This document shows positions 45,275 through 56,662 of a stretch of DNA of 64,000 bases, piece after piece. Position 1 is the stretch's first letter. Every line of letters starts with the position of its first letter. Source of the DNA: Methylococcus capsulatus str. Texas = ATCC 19069 (GTDB taxonomy: Bacteria > Pseudomonadota > Gammaproteobacteria > Methylococcales > Methylococcaceae); the NCBI RefSeq assembly GCF_000424685.1, contig NZ_KE384224.1:310001-374000 (forward strand), given 5' to 3'. The notes beneath the pieces are model-generated. The model searched no databases, was not told where the DNA came from, and saw nothing but the letters and a program-made list of their open reading frames with translations. Made by a program: the position numbers and the translations under genes.

Positions 45275-46047
45275 GTCTCCAACTCATCGAACAGAGCCTG
45301 GAATTCGCTGGACAGCTTGTGGTCCGGCGCATAGTAAAGCAGGGGCTTGGACTCGCTGTGCGATTCCCTGACCTTGACCGAGGGTGAAATCCGGCTATCC
45401 AGCACCGGATGGCCCTCGGCCAGCAGTTCCTCGACCAATTTCTGAGGAAGGCTGGCACGGCTCTGGTACTGGTTGACGATGATGCCTTCCAGCATCAGGC
45501 CGTCGTTGTGATCCGCCTTGATCTCGGCGATCACCGCCAGCAGGTTGTACAGAGCCTCACGCGAGAAGGCGTCGCAATCGAACGGTATCAGGCAGCGGCG
45601 GGCGGCGATCAGGGCCGAGCGACTGTAGAAATTCAACACGGGCGGCGTGTCGATGAACACGCGGTCGAAGCCGGATAGGGTTTCCAGCGCTTCGCGCAGC
45701 TTGTAGATCTTGTAACGGGATTCGAGCCGTCCCTGCAACGGTTCCAGCTCGGGATGGGAGGGTGCGATGTACAGGTTGGGGTAGGGTGTCTCGTGGATGA
45801 CTGCGTTCAGGCCCTCATCCTGGCCCTTGCCGAACAGGCTCAGACCCAGCGTATCCTTGAAGAAACGGGCGAGGGTCCGGTCCTGGTCGGCCACCTTCTG
45901 CCCCAACAGGTAGTGGGTGGAATTGCCCTGGACGTCCAGGTCGATGACCAGCGTCTTCAAGCCCCGAGCGGCGCTGATGGCGGCCAGGTTGCAGCTGATG
46001 GTGGATTTGCCGACACCGCCTTTTTGATTGAATACGACCCTATGCAT
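45271..46047 (-). CDS. orphan ParA/MinD-family ATPase
   Basis: 258 aa. The deviant Walker A KGGVGKST is at residues 9-16, with switch I/II regions LVIDLDVQGN and RVFIDTPPVLN. This is the ParA family of positioning ATPases. There is no ParB or parS-like gene next to it and the protein lacks an N-terminal DNA-binding extension, so cargo positioning (chemotaxis arrays, microcompartments, storage granules) is as likely as chromosome segregation. It interrupts the usual lnt-leuS proximity on the opposite strand and shares 3 nt with the end of lnt. Confidence 0.88.
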   Translation of the reverse strand: MHRVVFNQKGGVGKSTISCNLAAISAARGLKTLVIDLDVQGNSTHYLLGQKVADQDRTLARFFKDTLGLSLFGKGQDEGLNAVIHETPYPNLYIAPSHPELEPLQGRLESRYKIYKLREALETLSGFDRVFIDTPPVLNFYSRSALIAARRCLIPFDCDAFSREALYNLLAVIAEIKADHNDGLMLEGIIVNQYQSRASLPQKLVEELLAEGHPVLDSRISPSVKVRESHSESKPLLYYAPDHKLSSEFQALFDELET

Positions 46048-46101
46048 GTTTGTCTCCCCCGAACGCTGCCGCTCCTTCTAGCGTTCATCGCCGTTCTCGG
46101 C

Positions 46102-46130
46102 TTCAGATTAGATGCGGCGTCCGGTATTCT
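46102..46130 (+). promoter_or_regulatory. candidate leuS promoter
   Basis: TTCAGA (46102-46107), a 17-nt spacer and TATTCT (46125-46130), 4/6 matches each, 35 nt before the leuS ATG in the divergent parA-leuS gap. Confidence 0.35.
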
Positions 46131-46146
46131 AGCCACTTTTGCTTGA

Positions 46147-49339
<3,193 letters not shown>

Positions 49340-49343
<4 letters not shown>

Positions 49344-50344
49344 GGCTGAGGACTGATCAACTGGTCGAGGCACTGGATCGCGGCCTGGCCCCGGTCTACG
49401 TGCTGTCCGGCGACGAGCCCCTGCAGTTGGGGGAAGCCGCGGATGCCATCCGGATGGTGGCACGCGACCGGGGCTATGGACTTCGCGAACTGTTTCACGT
49501 CGAGCCCGGATTCAGCTGGAACACTTTTCTGGAGGCCGGCGATTCCGTGCCTCTGTTCGGCGACCGGCGTATCCTGGATCTGCGCCTCAATGCCAAGCCT
49601 GACAAGGAAGGTGCTGCTGCGCTGCTGCGCTATCTCGACCGGCCGCCCGCGGATGCGATACTCATCGTCATCCTGCCACGCTTGAGCCGGGACGAGTTGA
49701 ACACCGCCTGGGCACGGGCCGCCGACAGGGTCGGCGTCATCGTGCAGGTCTGGCCACTGCAAGGACGCGAACTGGTCGCCTGGCTGGACCGGCGCATGAA
49801 CCGCTTGGGTTTGCTGGCGGATCAGTCCGGATTGCGGCTTTTGGCCGCACGGGTGGAAGGCAATCTGCTGGCCGCCGCCCAGGAAATCGAAAAACTGCAC
49901 ATCTTGTACGGCGCCGGCCGGATCGAGGACGAGCAGATCCTGGCGGCTGTCTGCGACTGTGCGCGCTATGACGTGTTCGATCTCACCACGGCGATGCTCG
50001 AAGGCCACACCCTCCGAACATTACGCATCCTGTGCGGCTTGGAAGGCGAAGGCGTGGCACCGCCGGTGGTGTTATGGGCCATCACCCGTGAGCTGCGCTC
50101 ACTGGCTGTGGTTCAGAGGGACACCACGAGGGGGCTGCCGATGGACGGCGTGCTGGCCCGCCTGCGGATATTCGACAAGCGCAAGGAGGCATTCGCCAGA
50201 GCCGCCAAACGGCTCGACCGGGACGGTGTGCTGGATGCCATCCGGTTATGTTGTCGGGTCGATCGGGTAGCCAAAGGGCTGGAGCCGGGGAATCCCTGGC
50301 TCGGTCTGTCCGATGTCTGCCTCCGCATAGCCACTTCCCATTGA
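49340..50344 (+). CDS. holA: DNA polymerase III delta subunit
   Basis: 334 aa, TTG start overlapping lptE (TTGA). HolA features: LAPVYVLSGDEPLQLGEAADAIR at the N-terminus and the AAA+-like clamp-loader fold with WPLQGRELVAWLDRRM and ARYDVFDLTTAMLEG. It opens the beta clamp within the clamp-loader complex. nadD, which often follows holA, is not here. Confidence 0.93.
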
Positions 50345-50368
50345 TTTCGTACTGGAACGGGTACAGAC

Positions 50369-50581
50369 ATGAGAATCGACAGACACGGCAACATGGAATT
50401 GACCGAAGAGGAAGACGCGGATCTGCTCGAACGGCTCGAGATTCCGGAGAGTGAGCACAACGATCCACCGGTGGAGATCGAATGCATCGGTATGGAGAAC
50501 GACGTCGCGACCTTCAAGGCCACCAACACCAAGACCGGTAAGCATGTCCTGATGGTGTTCGATCTGATGAGGCCGGATTGA
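50369..50581 (+). CDS. hypothetical 70-aa acidic protein
   Basis: 70 aa, 24 bp after holA on the same strand. Acidic N-terminal half (LTEEEDADLLERLEIPESEHND) and a beta-strand-like C-terminus (DVATFKATNTKTGKHVLMVFDLM). No family is recognised. The ribosome-binding site is modest. Support is the position at the end of the leuS-lptE-holA run and the balanced protein-like composition. Confidence 0.55.
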   Translation: MRIDRHGNMELTEEEDADLLERLEIPESEHNDPPVEIECIGMENDVATFKATNTKTGKHVLMVFDLMRPD

Positions 50582-50660
50582 AAACCAAGGAGGCGTCATT
50601 TCCCGAAACGCCAAGGAATATCGCCATTTTTTCGGGGTGTCGACCGCAACGCGACGTGAG

Positions 50661-51782
50661 TCAGCCCGTCAAGGCTCGGGAGTTCCTGGCATTGCGGAAG
50701 AACAGCGGTTTGTCACTCGCAGATCGCTGTGTCGATGCAATGGCTTCCAGCACGCGATGATGGTGCGGGGATTTGCTGCACACGGGGTCGGCGTCGGCCA
50801 TGTCGCCGGTCATGAGATAGGCCTGGCAGCGGCAACCGCCGAAGTCTTTTTCCTTCTCCGGACAACTGCGGCAGGGTTCCTTCATCCAACCGTAGTTGCG
50901 GAAACGATTGAAGGCGGCCGATTCGTACCAGATTTCCCGTATGCTGAAGTCGCGTACGCTGGGGCAGTTCAGCCCGGGTAGTTCGCGGGCAGCGTGGCAG
51001 GGCAGGGCCATCCCGTCCGGCGCGATGGTGAGGAATGTCGTGCCCCAGCCGTTCATGCAGGCCTTGGGCCGGTCTTCGTAGTAGTCCGGGACGACATAGT
51101 AGATCTTCATCCGTCCCTTCACCTTCTCCTTGTAGCTTTGCGCGATCGCCTCGGCTTCGGCGAACTGCTCACGGGTCGGCAGCAGATGGTCCCTGTTGAG
51201 CAGCGCCCAACCATAATACTGGGTATTGGCCAGTTCCAGGTAATCCGCCCCGAGTTCGTCCGCCATCTCCAAGATCTGCTGCATCTGATGGATGTTCTGG
51301 CGGTGGATCACCACGCACAAGACCATGGGATAGCCATGCTGCTTCACCCAGCGGGCCACCTCGAGTTTGTGTTCGAAAGACTCGGTGCCGGCGAGTTCAT
51401 CGTTCAGCAGCTTTTCCGGCGACTGGATGCTGACCTGGATGTGGTCGAGGCCGGCCGATTTCAATTCGGCGATGCGGACTTCGTCCAGGCCGTAGCCCGA
51501 GGTGATGAGGTTGGTGTAATAGCCGAGCTGGCGGGCGTGGGTGACGATTTCGGCCAAGTCGCGGCGGGTCAGCGGTTCACCGCCGGAAAGCCCAAGCTGG
51601 ACGGCACCGAGCGCGCGGGCCTCACTCAGCACCCGCCTCCATTCTTCGGTGCTCAGCTCATCACCCAAGCGGGCGTAATCCAGGGGGTTGGAGCAATAGG
51701 GACACTGCAGCGGGCAGGCGTAGGTCAGCTCCGCCAGCAGCCAGCGCGGTTTAGTGAGCGATGATTTCTCTGATCCAGCCAT
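50661..51782 (-). CDS. pqqE: PqqA peptide cyclase (radical SAM)
   Basis: 373 aa. Radical-SAM CxxxCxxC is [11 protein letters not shown]; a C-terminal SPASM domain carries the auxiliary cluster Cys ([25 protein letters not shown]). It forms the C-C bond between Glu and Tyr of PqqA, the first step of PQQ synthesis, with PqqD as chaperone. Its ATG lies 32 nt inside the 3' end of pqqD, so the two are probably coupled. Last gene of pqqABCDE. Confidence 0.97.
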   Translation of the reverse strand: MAGSEKSSLTKPRWLLAELTYACPLQCPYCSNPLDYARLGDELSTEEWRRVLSEARALGAVQLGLSGGEPLTRRDLAEIVTHARQLGYYTNLITSGYGLDEVRIAELKSAGLDHIQVSIQSPEKLLNDELAGTESFEHKLEVARWVKQHGYPMVLCVVIHRQNIHQMQQILEMADELGADYLELANTQYYGWALLNRDHLLPTREQFAEAEAIAQSYKEKVKGRMKIYYVVPDYYEDRPKACMNGWGTTFLTIAPDGMALPCHAARELPGLNCPSVRDFSIREIWYESAAFNRFRNYGWMKEPCRSCPEKEKDFGGCRCQAYLMTGDMADADPVCSKSPHHHRVLEAIASTQRSASDKPLFFRNARNSRALTG

Positions 51783-52032
51783 TGTTCAGGGCGCTTTCGA
51801 GCATTTCGCGCACATCGGATTCGATCCCCGAGGCATCGTATTTCCGTTCCAGCTTCTCCACGATGCTGGTGAGATTGTGCTGTCCGTCACAAAGTTCCAG
51901 GATCGCCGCGGCGGTTTCGTTCAATTCGATCATGCCTTCGGGATAAAGTATGACGTAGCGCTGCTGAGCTTCTTCCCATTGCATACGCAGCAGAGGCGAC
52001 AGTTCCAACAGGGTATCGGGTTGCAGACTCAT
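51751..52032 (-). CDS. pqqD: PQQ peptide chaperone PqqD
   Basis: 93 aa. RiPP recognition element: [25 protein letters not shown] and the C-terminal [14 protein letters not shown]. It binds the PqqA precursor and presents it to PqqE. ATG at 52032, 5 nt after the pqqC stop. Here it is a separate gene, not fused to pqqC as in some methylotrophs. Confidence 0.97.
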   Translation of the reverse strand: MSLQPDTLLELSPLLRMQWEEAQQRYVILYPEGMIELNETAAAILELCDGQHNLTSIVEKLERKYDASGIESDVREMLESALNNGWIREIIAH

Positions 52033-52037
52033 ACGAA

Positions 52038-52763
52038 TCAGGCGATGTTGAAATAGGGCGGCTTTTTGTCGACATAGGCCAGGTACATGGCGTCCAACAT
52101 CGACCACAGGATGTCGAGCTTGAATTGGAGGATTTCCAGGGCCCGTTCCTGTTGTTCGCGGGTCTTGAAATGATCCAGCGTGATTTCGATGCCGTGCTCG
52201 ACATCGCGGCTGGCCTGAGTCACCCGCTTGCGGAAATAGGCCAAGCCATCGGCTGCGATCCACGGATACAGATCCGGCCAGCCAGCCAGGCGTTGCTTGT
52301 GGATGGTCGGCGCAAACAGCTCGGTGAGCGAAGAGCAGGCGGCTTCCTGCCAGGTCGCGGTGCGAGCGAAGTTGAGGTAGGCATCGACCGCGAAACGTAC
52401 GCCGGGCAGTACGTGCCTGAGCGAGGTGATGTCCTCGCGACTCAGGCCGCAGGCGATGCCTAGCTGGATCCATGCCTCGATCCCGCCGGGATCATCGCCG
52501 TAACCGTCGTGATCCATCACCCGCTGCATCCATTTGCGGCGGGTTTCGCGGTCCGGGCAGTTGGCCATGATGGCCGAATCCTTGCGCGGAATGGTGATCT
52601 GATAATAGAACCGGTTCGCCACCCAGCCCTGGATCTGCTCGCGGTTCAGCTCGCCGCTCGCCATCAACACGTGGTAAGGGTGATGGATGTGGTAGTACTT
52701 TTCCTTGGCACGCAGCCGAGCCTCGAATTCTTCGCGGCTCCAGGGGATCGTGTCTTGGCTCAT
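52038..52763 (-). CDS. pqqC: pyrroloquinoline-quinone synthase PqqC
   Basis: 241 aa, cofactorless oxidase with a heme-oxygenase-like helical fold. It begins [29 protein letters not shown], and the PqqC blocks [12 protein letters not shown] and [20 protein letters not shown] are present. It carries out ring closure and eight-electron oxidation to PQQ. The ATG at 52763 is preferred over one four codons upstream. Confidence 0.97.
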   Translation of the reverse strand: MSQDTIPWSREEFEARLRAKEKYYHIHHPYHVLMASGELNREQIQGWVANRFYYQITIPRKDSAIMANCPDRETRRKWMQRVMDHDGYGDDPGGIEAWIQLGIACGLSREDITSLRHVLPGVRFAVDAYLNFARTATWQEAACSSLTELFAPTIHKQRLAGWPDLYPWIAADGLAYFRKRVTQASRDVEHGIEITLDHFKTREQQERALEILQFKLDILWSMLDAMYLAYVDKKPPYFNIA

Positions 52764-52771
52764 GGGACTCC

Positions 52772-53686
52772 TCACAAAACGATTTCCAAACCGTCGTAGG
52801 CAACTTCGACCCCGGCTTCGCTCAGGGTACGATACTGTGGCGAATCTTCATCCAGAATCGGGTTGGTGTTGTTGATGTGGATCAAGACCTTGCGAGCATT
52901 CGGCAGGGTGTTCAATATTTCCAGCATGCCGCCCGGACCGGACTGCGGCAGGTGGCCCATCTCACGTGCAAGCTTGTCGCAGATGCCGGCGTGACGCATT
53001 TCGTCTTCGCGCCAGAAAGTTCCGTCGACCAGGAGGCAGTCCGCGGCTTCCATGGCGGCGCGGACGTGCGGCTCGATCTCCCCCAGGCCCGGCGCATAGT
53101 AGAGCTTGCGGCCGTTTTCCAAATTTTCGACGATCACGCCGATGTTGTCGCCCTCGTGCGGATCATGGCGATGGGGCGAATAGGGAGGTGCCTTGCTTTT
53201 CAGCGAGTGGGTCGAGAATTTCAGGCCCTCGATGCCGGGAATCGTAAAGCCGCTCCCATCCAACGGCACGGTGTGCTGCTCCACCCCGCAATAATGCTCC
53301 AGCATCCGGAACAGCGGAAAACCGGTGGAGAGGTCCTGTTTCACCATCTCGCTGCAATACACTTGCAGGGGACGGGTGGATTCACGCAGCATCAAAAGGC
53401 CGGTGGTGTGATCGATCTGGCTGTCGATCAGCACGATGGCGTGGATGCCGGTGTCACGGACACCCTTGCTGGGATGGCTGGCCGGGAAAGCCTCGAGCTG
53501 GCTGCGGATGTCTGGCGAGGCGTTGAAGAGCACCCAGCGCTGGCCGTCGGCGCTGACTGCGATCGAGGACTGGGTGCGGCCTCGGGCGTTGATGTTTTTT
53601 TCCCGGAAGCGCCGGCAATTGTCGCATCGGCAGTTCCACTGCGGGAATCCGCCGCCGGCGCCGGCGCCGAGCACACGAATGATCAT
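52772..53686 (-). CDS. pqqB: PQQ biosynthesis hydroxylase PqqB
   Basis: 304 aa metallo-beta-lactamase-fold protein. It starts [24 protein letters not shown]; other blocks are [23 protein letters not shown] and [11 protein letters not shown]. PqqB proteins hydroxylate the tyrosine ring of the processed Glu-Tyr dipeptide. ATG at 53686 follows TAAGGAAG poorly spaced. It starts about 40 nt beyond a hairpin that separates it from pqqA. Confidence 0.96.
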   Translation of the reverse strand: MIIRVLGAGAGGGFPQWNCRCDNCRRFREKNINARGRTQSSIAVSADGQRWVLFNASPDIRSQLEAFPASHPSKGVRDTGIHAIVLIDSQIDHTTGLLMLRESTRPLQVYCSEMVKQDLSTGFPLFRMLEHYCGVEQHTVPLDGSGFTIPGIEGLKFSTHSLKSKAPPYSPHRHDPHEGDNIGVIVENLENGRKLYYAPGLGEIEPHVRAAMEAADCLLVDGTFWREDEMRHAGICDKLAREMGHLPQSGPGGMLEILNTLPNARKVLIHINNTNPILDEDSPQYRTLSEAGVEVAYDGLEIVL

Positions 53687-53727
53687 AAGGAAGCTTGCAG
53701 GAGTCTGTACCGCCGCGCAAACGAAAA

Positions 53728-53751
53728 CGGGGCTCGAATGCTCGAACCCCG
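53728..53751 (-). terminator. pqqA-pqqB attenuator hairpin
   Basis: On the minus strand a 10-bp stem (CGGGGTTCGA / TCGAGCCCCG, one G-T pair) with a GCAT loop is followed at once by TTTTCGTTT. It lies 21 nt after the pqqA stop and ahead of pqqB. It looks like a leaky intrinsic terminator that would lower pqqBCDE expression relative to pqqA. Confidence 0.65.
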
Positions 53752-53772
53752 CTTTCGCCCAACCGTTCGGAA

Positions 53773-53847
53773 TCAACGGTTGTAGATGTACATGGTGACT
53801 TCGAAGCCGAAGCGCATGTCGTTGTAGCTCGGTTTTTCCCAACGCAT
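53773..53847 (-). CDS. pqqA: PQQ precursor peptide PqqA
   Basis: 24 aa, starting [15 protein letters not shown]. The conserved Glu-16 and Tyr-20, which become the PQQ skeleton, are present in EVTMY. GGAGG lies 9 nt before the ATG. It is ribosomally made, bound by PqqD, cross-linked by PqqE, then processed. It is far below normal ORF length cut-offs but unmistakable by sequence and position. Confidence 0.96.
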   Translation of the reverse strand: MRWEKPSYNDMRFGFEVTMYIYNR

Positions 53848-54016
53848 CTTAAATGTCCTCCAGATAATGTTATACGTCTGGTCTTCAAGAGAAAGAGCAG
53901 GTTACAGCTCGGCAGCCAGTATACGTACCGCCCCGCTCCTACGCAACAGAGTTTTTCCCGAAACAGCGGCCGTACGCCGGCTTGTATCGCTCATCAGTGA
54001 ACGTCAGGCGGGCCCC

Positions 54017-54397
54017 TCAGCCCTGGCCTGGAATCAACCCGACAGAACCGGGTTTGATCCGCTTGCACTGTACGACCACGTCTTCCATATGGCAGCGGAA
54101 GCGGCCGTTGTCGCCGCCTTCGCTGCATTCCTCGCAGACCAGCTTGCCCGTACTTTTGCGCTGTTCGACATGCCAGCCATAGCCCTGGGATTCACAGAAT
54201 ATCCGGGCGTGCTTTTTGAGGTTGTAGTCGTCGGATGCGGCGGCTTCGGCTTCCGTTCTCGACGAGCATTTCTGGGGCGGGAGCGTATTGCCCATCAGGT
54301 CGCGATAGATGTATTCCGTGGCGAAGACGCTGCCCTGAAGCAGCGAGACCAGCACCAGGAGAAGACAGGAATAGAGTTTCAAGCTCGTGTCGATCAT
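54017..54397 (-). CDS. cysteine-rich exported protein of unknown function
   Basis: 126 aa with a Sec signal peptide (SLKLYSCLLLVLVSLLQGSVFA) and GGAAGGACC upstream of the ATG. The mature protein has six Cys (QKCSS, IFCES, VCEEC, FRCHM, VQCKR), suggesting three disulfides or metal binding. The N-terminus of the mature part (TEYIYRDLMGN) faintly recalls DUF4124-type domains. Located between a 58-aa membrane protein gene and pqqA, all on the minus strand. Function unknown. Confidence 0.72.
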   Translation of the reverse strand: MIDTSLKLYSCLLLVLVSLLQGSVFATEYIYRDLMGNTLPPQKCSSRTEAEAAASDDYNLKKHARIFCESQGYGWHVEQRKSTGKLVCEECSEGGDNGRFRCHMEDVVVQCKRIKPGSVGLIPGQG

Positions 54398-54438
54398 AAA
54401 TAGGTCCTTCCGGCAGGGTCGGTGAAGCGGTTCGGGAT

Positions 54439-54615
54439 TCAGTTGAGAACGCGGATGTTCATGCGCGCGACTTCTTCGTTCTGCTGCGCCCGAATGGGAT
54501 CGTACTTTTCGTTCTCACTCAGCTTCGCCATGACGACCACGCCCACCAGAGCGGCCGTTGCCAGCGCGACGTATATCCAGAAATAGTCTTTCCCCGTCCG
54601 GGTTTCTTCGTTCAT
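54439..54615 (-). CDS. 58-aa single-TM membrane protein
   Basis: 58 aa: a short charged N-terminus (MNEETRTGKDY), one transmembrane helix (FWIYVALATAALVGVVVMA) and a charged C-terminal tail (KLSENEKYDPIRAQQNEEVA). AGAGGAG is well placed upstream of the ATG. The stop is 41 nt before the start of the Cys-rich exported protein, so the two likely form an operon. No family is recognised. A TTGACA element and a 23-bp palindrome are upstream. Confidence 0.7.
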   Translation of the reverse strand: MNEETRTGKDYFWIYVALATAALVGVVVMAKLSENEKYDPIRAQQNEEVARMNIRVLN

Positions 54616-54712
54616 CTCGTTGTTCTCCTCTTTTTTTGTCGTGTACCCGTCTGCGCGAACGTGCGGCCGTACCCGTGGATGGCTCGGGTGGCTTCGCCTT
54701 CACGCAGACACT

Positions 54713-54735
54713 CATAGTTTCGTAACGAAACTATG
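54713..54735. promoter_or_regulatory. 23-bp perfect palindrome (operator candidate)
   Basis: Arms CATAGTTTCGT and ACGAAACTATG are perfect 11-nt inverted repeats around a single central base. The position is just downstream of the minus-strand TTGACA promoter candidate, about +8 from the predicted start, a classic repressor site. No regulator gene is adjacent. It could also form a hairpin in RNA, but there is no T-run. Confidence 0.65.
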
Positions 54736-54738
54736 GCA

Positions 54739-54767
54739 AGGGTAGGCACCAAAAGATTTATTGTCAA
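54739..54767 (-). promoter_or_regulatory. candidate promoter for the 58-aa/126-aa genes
   Basis: On the minus strand a perfect TTGACA (54767-54762) is followed after 17 nt by TACCCT (54744-54739), a weak -10 that may need an activator. The predicted start falls inside the 23-bp palindrome. Confidence 0.35.
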
Positions 54768-54831
54768 TATATGATTTAGTCGATACTTGTGGATGCGCCC
54801 ACCTCGGAGCGGAAAGCAGTGTCCTTGCTCG

Positions 54832-54851
54832 TGTGGTTTATATAAACCACA
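54832..54851. promoter_or_regulatory. 20-bp perfect palindrome upstream of sulP promoter
   Basis: Half-site TGTGGTTTAT and its exact complement, no spacer. The centre is about 48 bp upstream of the predicted sulP start, ending 3 bp before the -35 element. This is an activator-like position. The AT-rich centre recalls LysR-type sites (T-N11-A), but no regulator gene is nearby. Confidence 0.6.
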
Positions 54852-54854
54852 TTG

Positions 54855-54883
54855 TTGAAATGAACCTTGATGCATGGTTTAAT
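54855..54883 (+). promoter_or_regulatory. sulP-carbonic anhydrase promoter
   Basis: TTGAAA (54855-54860), 17 nt, TTTAAT (54878-54883): 5/6 matches at both elements. Start expected near 54890, giving a leader of about 115 nt. Confidence 0.6.
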
Positions 54884-55005
54884 TCAGCCGCAGGCGAACG
54901 GGGGACGGAGACCCCCTCGTCCGGCTGGACGAACGAACCGGGCCAGCCTCGCCGCGAAATCGCAAGAAAGGGGCGGTTGTACCCTACGACTGGAGCGTAT
55001 CGGAC

Positions 55006-56607
55006 ATGGTCAAAAAGCATCTCGCGTACTATCTCGCACATCTCACCCAGGACATCCCCGCCGGCATCGTGGTGTTCCTGGTGGCGCTCCCTCTCTGTCT
55101 GGGTATTGCGCTGGCGTCCGGCGCGCCGCTGCTTTCAGGCGTGGTTGCCGGCATCATCGGCGGACTGGTTGTCGCCTGGGCCAGCGGTTCGCAGTTGAGT
55201 GTGTCGGGCCCGGCCGCGGGCCTGACGGTCATCGTGCTGCAGGGTATCGAAAAGCTCGGCGGCTTCGAGCACTTTCTGCTCGCCCTGATCCTGGCGGGGC
55301 TGATGCAGCTCGCTCTGGGCTTCCTCAAGGCGGGAACCATCGGCGCCTATTTCCCGTCGTCCGTCATCAAGGGCATGCTTTCGGCGATCGGCCTGATCTT
55401 GATTGCCAAACAGCTCCCCCACGCCGTCGGCTATGGCCGGGACATCCTGGGCGAGGAAACCTATCTGCCTCAGGACACGGAGGGCACTTTCTCGGAACTG
55501 ATGCACGCCATGGACTCGATTTCCCCGGGCGCGACCGTCGTGAGCGCCATTGCCATCGTCATCATGGTGCTGTGGGAGTCCCGGCTTGTCCGTGCCGTCC
55601 CGTTGCTGGCGTGGATTCCGGGGCCGCTGGCGGCGATTGCCTGGGCGGTGGCGTTCAATCTCTCGATGGCGGGATCGTCTTGGGAGATCGCGCCGGAGCA
55701 CATGGTCCAGCTTCCAGACATCCGGGGAGTCGCTGATCTGGCCGGACGGCTCGTCTTTCCGGATTTCAGCCGGATCATGGATCCGGCGGTGTACAGGGTG
55801 GCGTTCACGATTGCCGTCATTGCCAGCCTCGAAACCCTGCTCAGCCTGGAAGCAGTCGACAAGCTCGACCCCCTGAAGCGGGTGGCGCCGACCAACCGGG
55901 AGCTGAAGGCACAGGGTATCGGCAACCTGTTGGCCGGCTTGCTGGGCGGTCTACCGCTGACGGCGGTGATTGTGCGCTCGTCGGCCAACATCAATGCCGG
56001 CGGGCGTACCAAGGTGGCCTGCTTCATCCACGGCCTTCTACTGCTGGTAAGCGTGAGCTTCCTCGCCCGCTACCTCAACCACATCCCCCTGGCCGTGCTG
56101 GCCGCGATCCTGCTGATGACGGGCTATAAACTGGTCAAGCCGGCCTTGGTGGCAGAGATGTACCACAAAGGCGCGAGCCAGTTTATTCCGTTCGCCGTCA
56201 CGGTCATGGCGATACTGGCCACCGACCTGCTCATAGGGATCGCCGTCGGCATCGCCTGTGGCCTATACTACGTCGTCCGAGCGAATTTCCATGCCGCCAT
56301 TTCTCTCACCCGCCACGGAAACCATTATCTGCTGCGACTGCGCAAAGACGTCTCGTTCCTGAACAAGGCCCTGTTGCGTGAGCAACTTGACCAGGTCGAA
56401 CCCGACAGCGAGCTGATCATCGACGGAACCTACGCGGAATTCGTGGATCAGGACATCCTCGAAACCATCGAGAACTTCGTCGAAGCCGCGCGCGACGACC
56501 GTATCGTGGTTTATATGAAAAATTTCAAAGCCGCGTACGCCGGCAGCACCGCCAAGAACCGGCAAGACAATGCCGATACCACCCCTTTGTACAGGATTTC
56601 CGGCTGA
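55006..56607 (+). CDS. SulP-family anion transporter (putative bicarbonate)
   Basis: 533 aa. Ten or more transmembrane helices with the SulP core (DIPAGIVVFLVALPLCLGIALASG; SGPAAGLTVIVLQGI; SSVIKGMLSAIGLILIAKQ) and a C-terminal STAS-like domain (VSFLNKALLREQLDQV, SELIIDGTYAEFVDQDI). SulP proteins carry sulfate, bicarbonate or other anions. The next gene encodes a carbonic anhydrase, which favours bicarbonate transport or exchange. A strong promoter and a palindrome precede it. Confidence 0.88.
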   Translation: MVKKHLAYYLAHLTQDIPAGIVVFLVALPLCLGIALASGAPLLSGVVAGIIGGLVVAWASGSQLSVSGPAAGLTVIVLQGIEKLGGFEHFLLALILAGLMQLALGFLKAGTIGAYFPSSVIKGMLSAIGLILIAKQLPHAVGYGRDILGEETYLPQDTEGTFSELMHAMDSISPGATVVSAIAIVIMVLWESRLVRAVPLLAWIPGPLAAIAWAVAFNLSMAGSSWEIAPEHMVQLPDIRGVADLAGRLVFPDFSRIMDPAVYRVAFTIAVIASLETLLSLEAVDKLDPLKRVAPTNRELKAQGIGNLLAGLLGGLPLTAVIVRSSANINAGGRTKVACFIHGLLLLVSVSFLARYLNHIPLAVLAAILLMTGYKLVKPALVAEMYHKGASQFIPFAVTVMAILATDLLIGIAVGIACGLYYVVRANFHAAISLTRHGNHYLLRLRKDVSFLNKALLREQLDQVEPDSELIIDGTYAEFVDQDILETIENFVEAARDDRIVVYMKNFKAAYAGSTAKNRQDNADTTPLYRISG

Positions 56608-56662
56608 AGTCCCGGTTTGACAGAAGTGCCGCCTTTCCCTTTCAAAACCTAAGAGCGAACTC

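Larger units (their letters stand above)
54616..55005. promoter_or_regulatory. divergent regulatory region (no gene)
   Basis: 390 bp without a credible gene between the minus-strand 58-aa protein and plus-strand sulP. It is AT-rich relative to its surroundings around 54720-54890 and holds two perfect palindromes and promoter-like elements on both strands, listed separately. Confidence 0.6.

Noticed and set aside
50578-50760. 60-aa plus-strand frame, and an AAGGAGG site near 50588, after the 70-aa ORF
   Set aside because: The frame runs antisense into pqqE, the Shine-Dalgarno-like site has no properly placed ATG/GTG/TTG, and the peptide looks non-protein-like.
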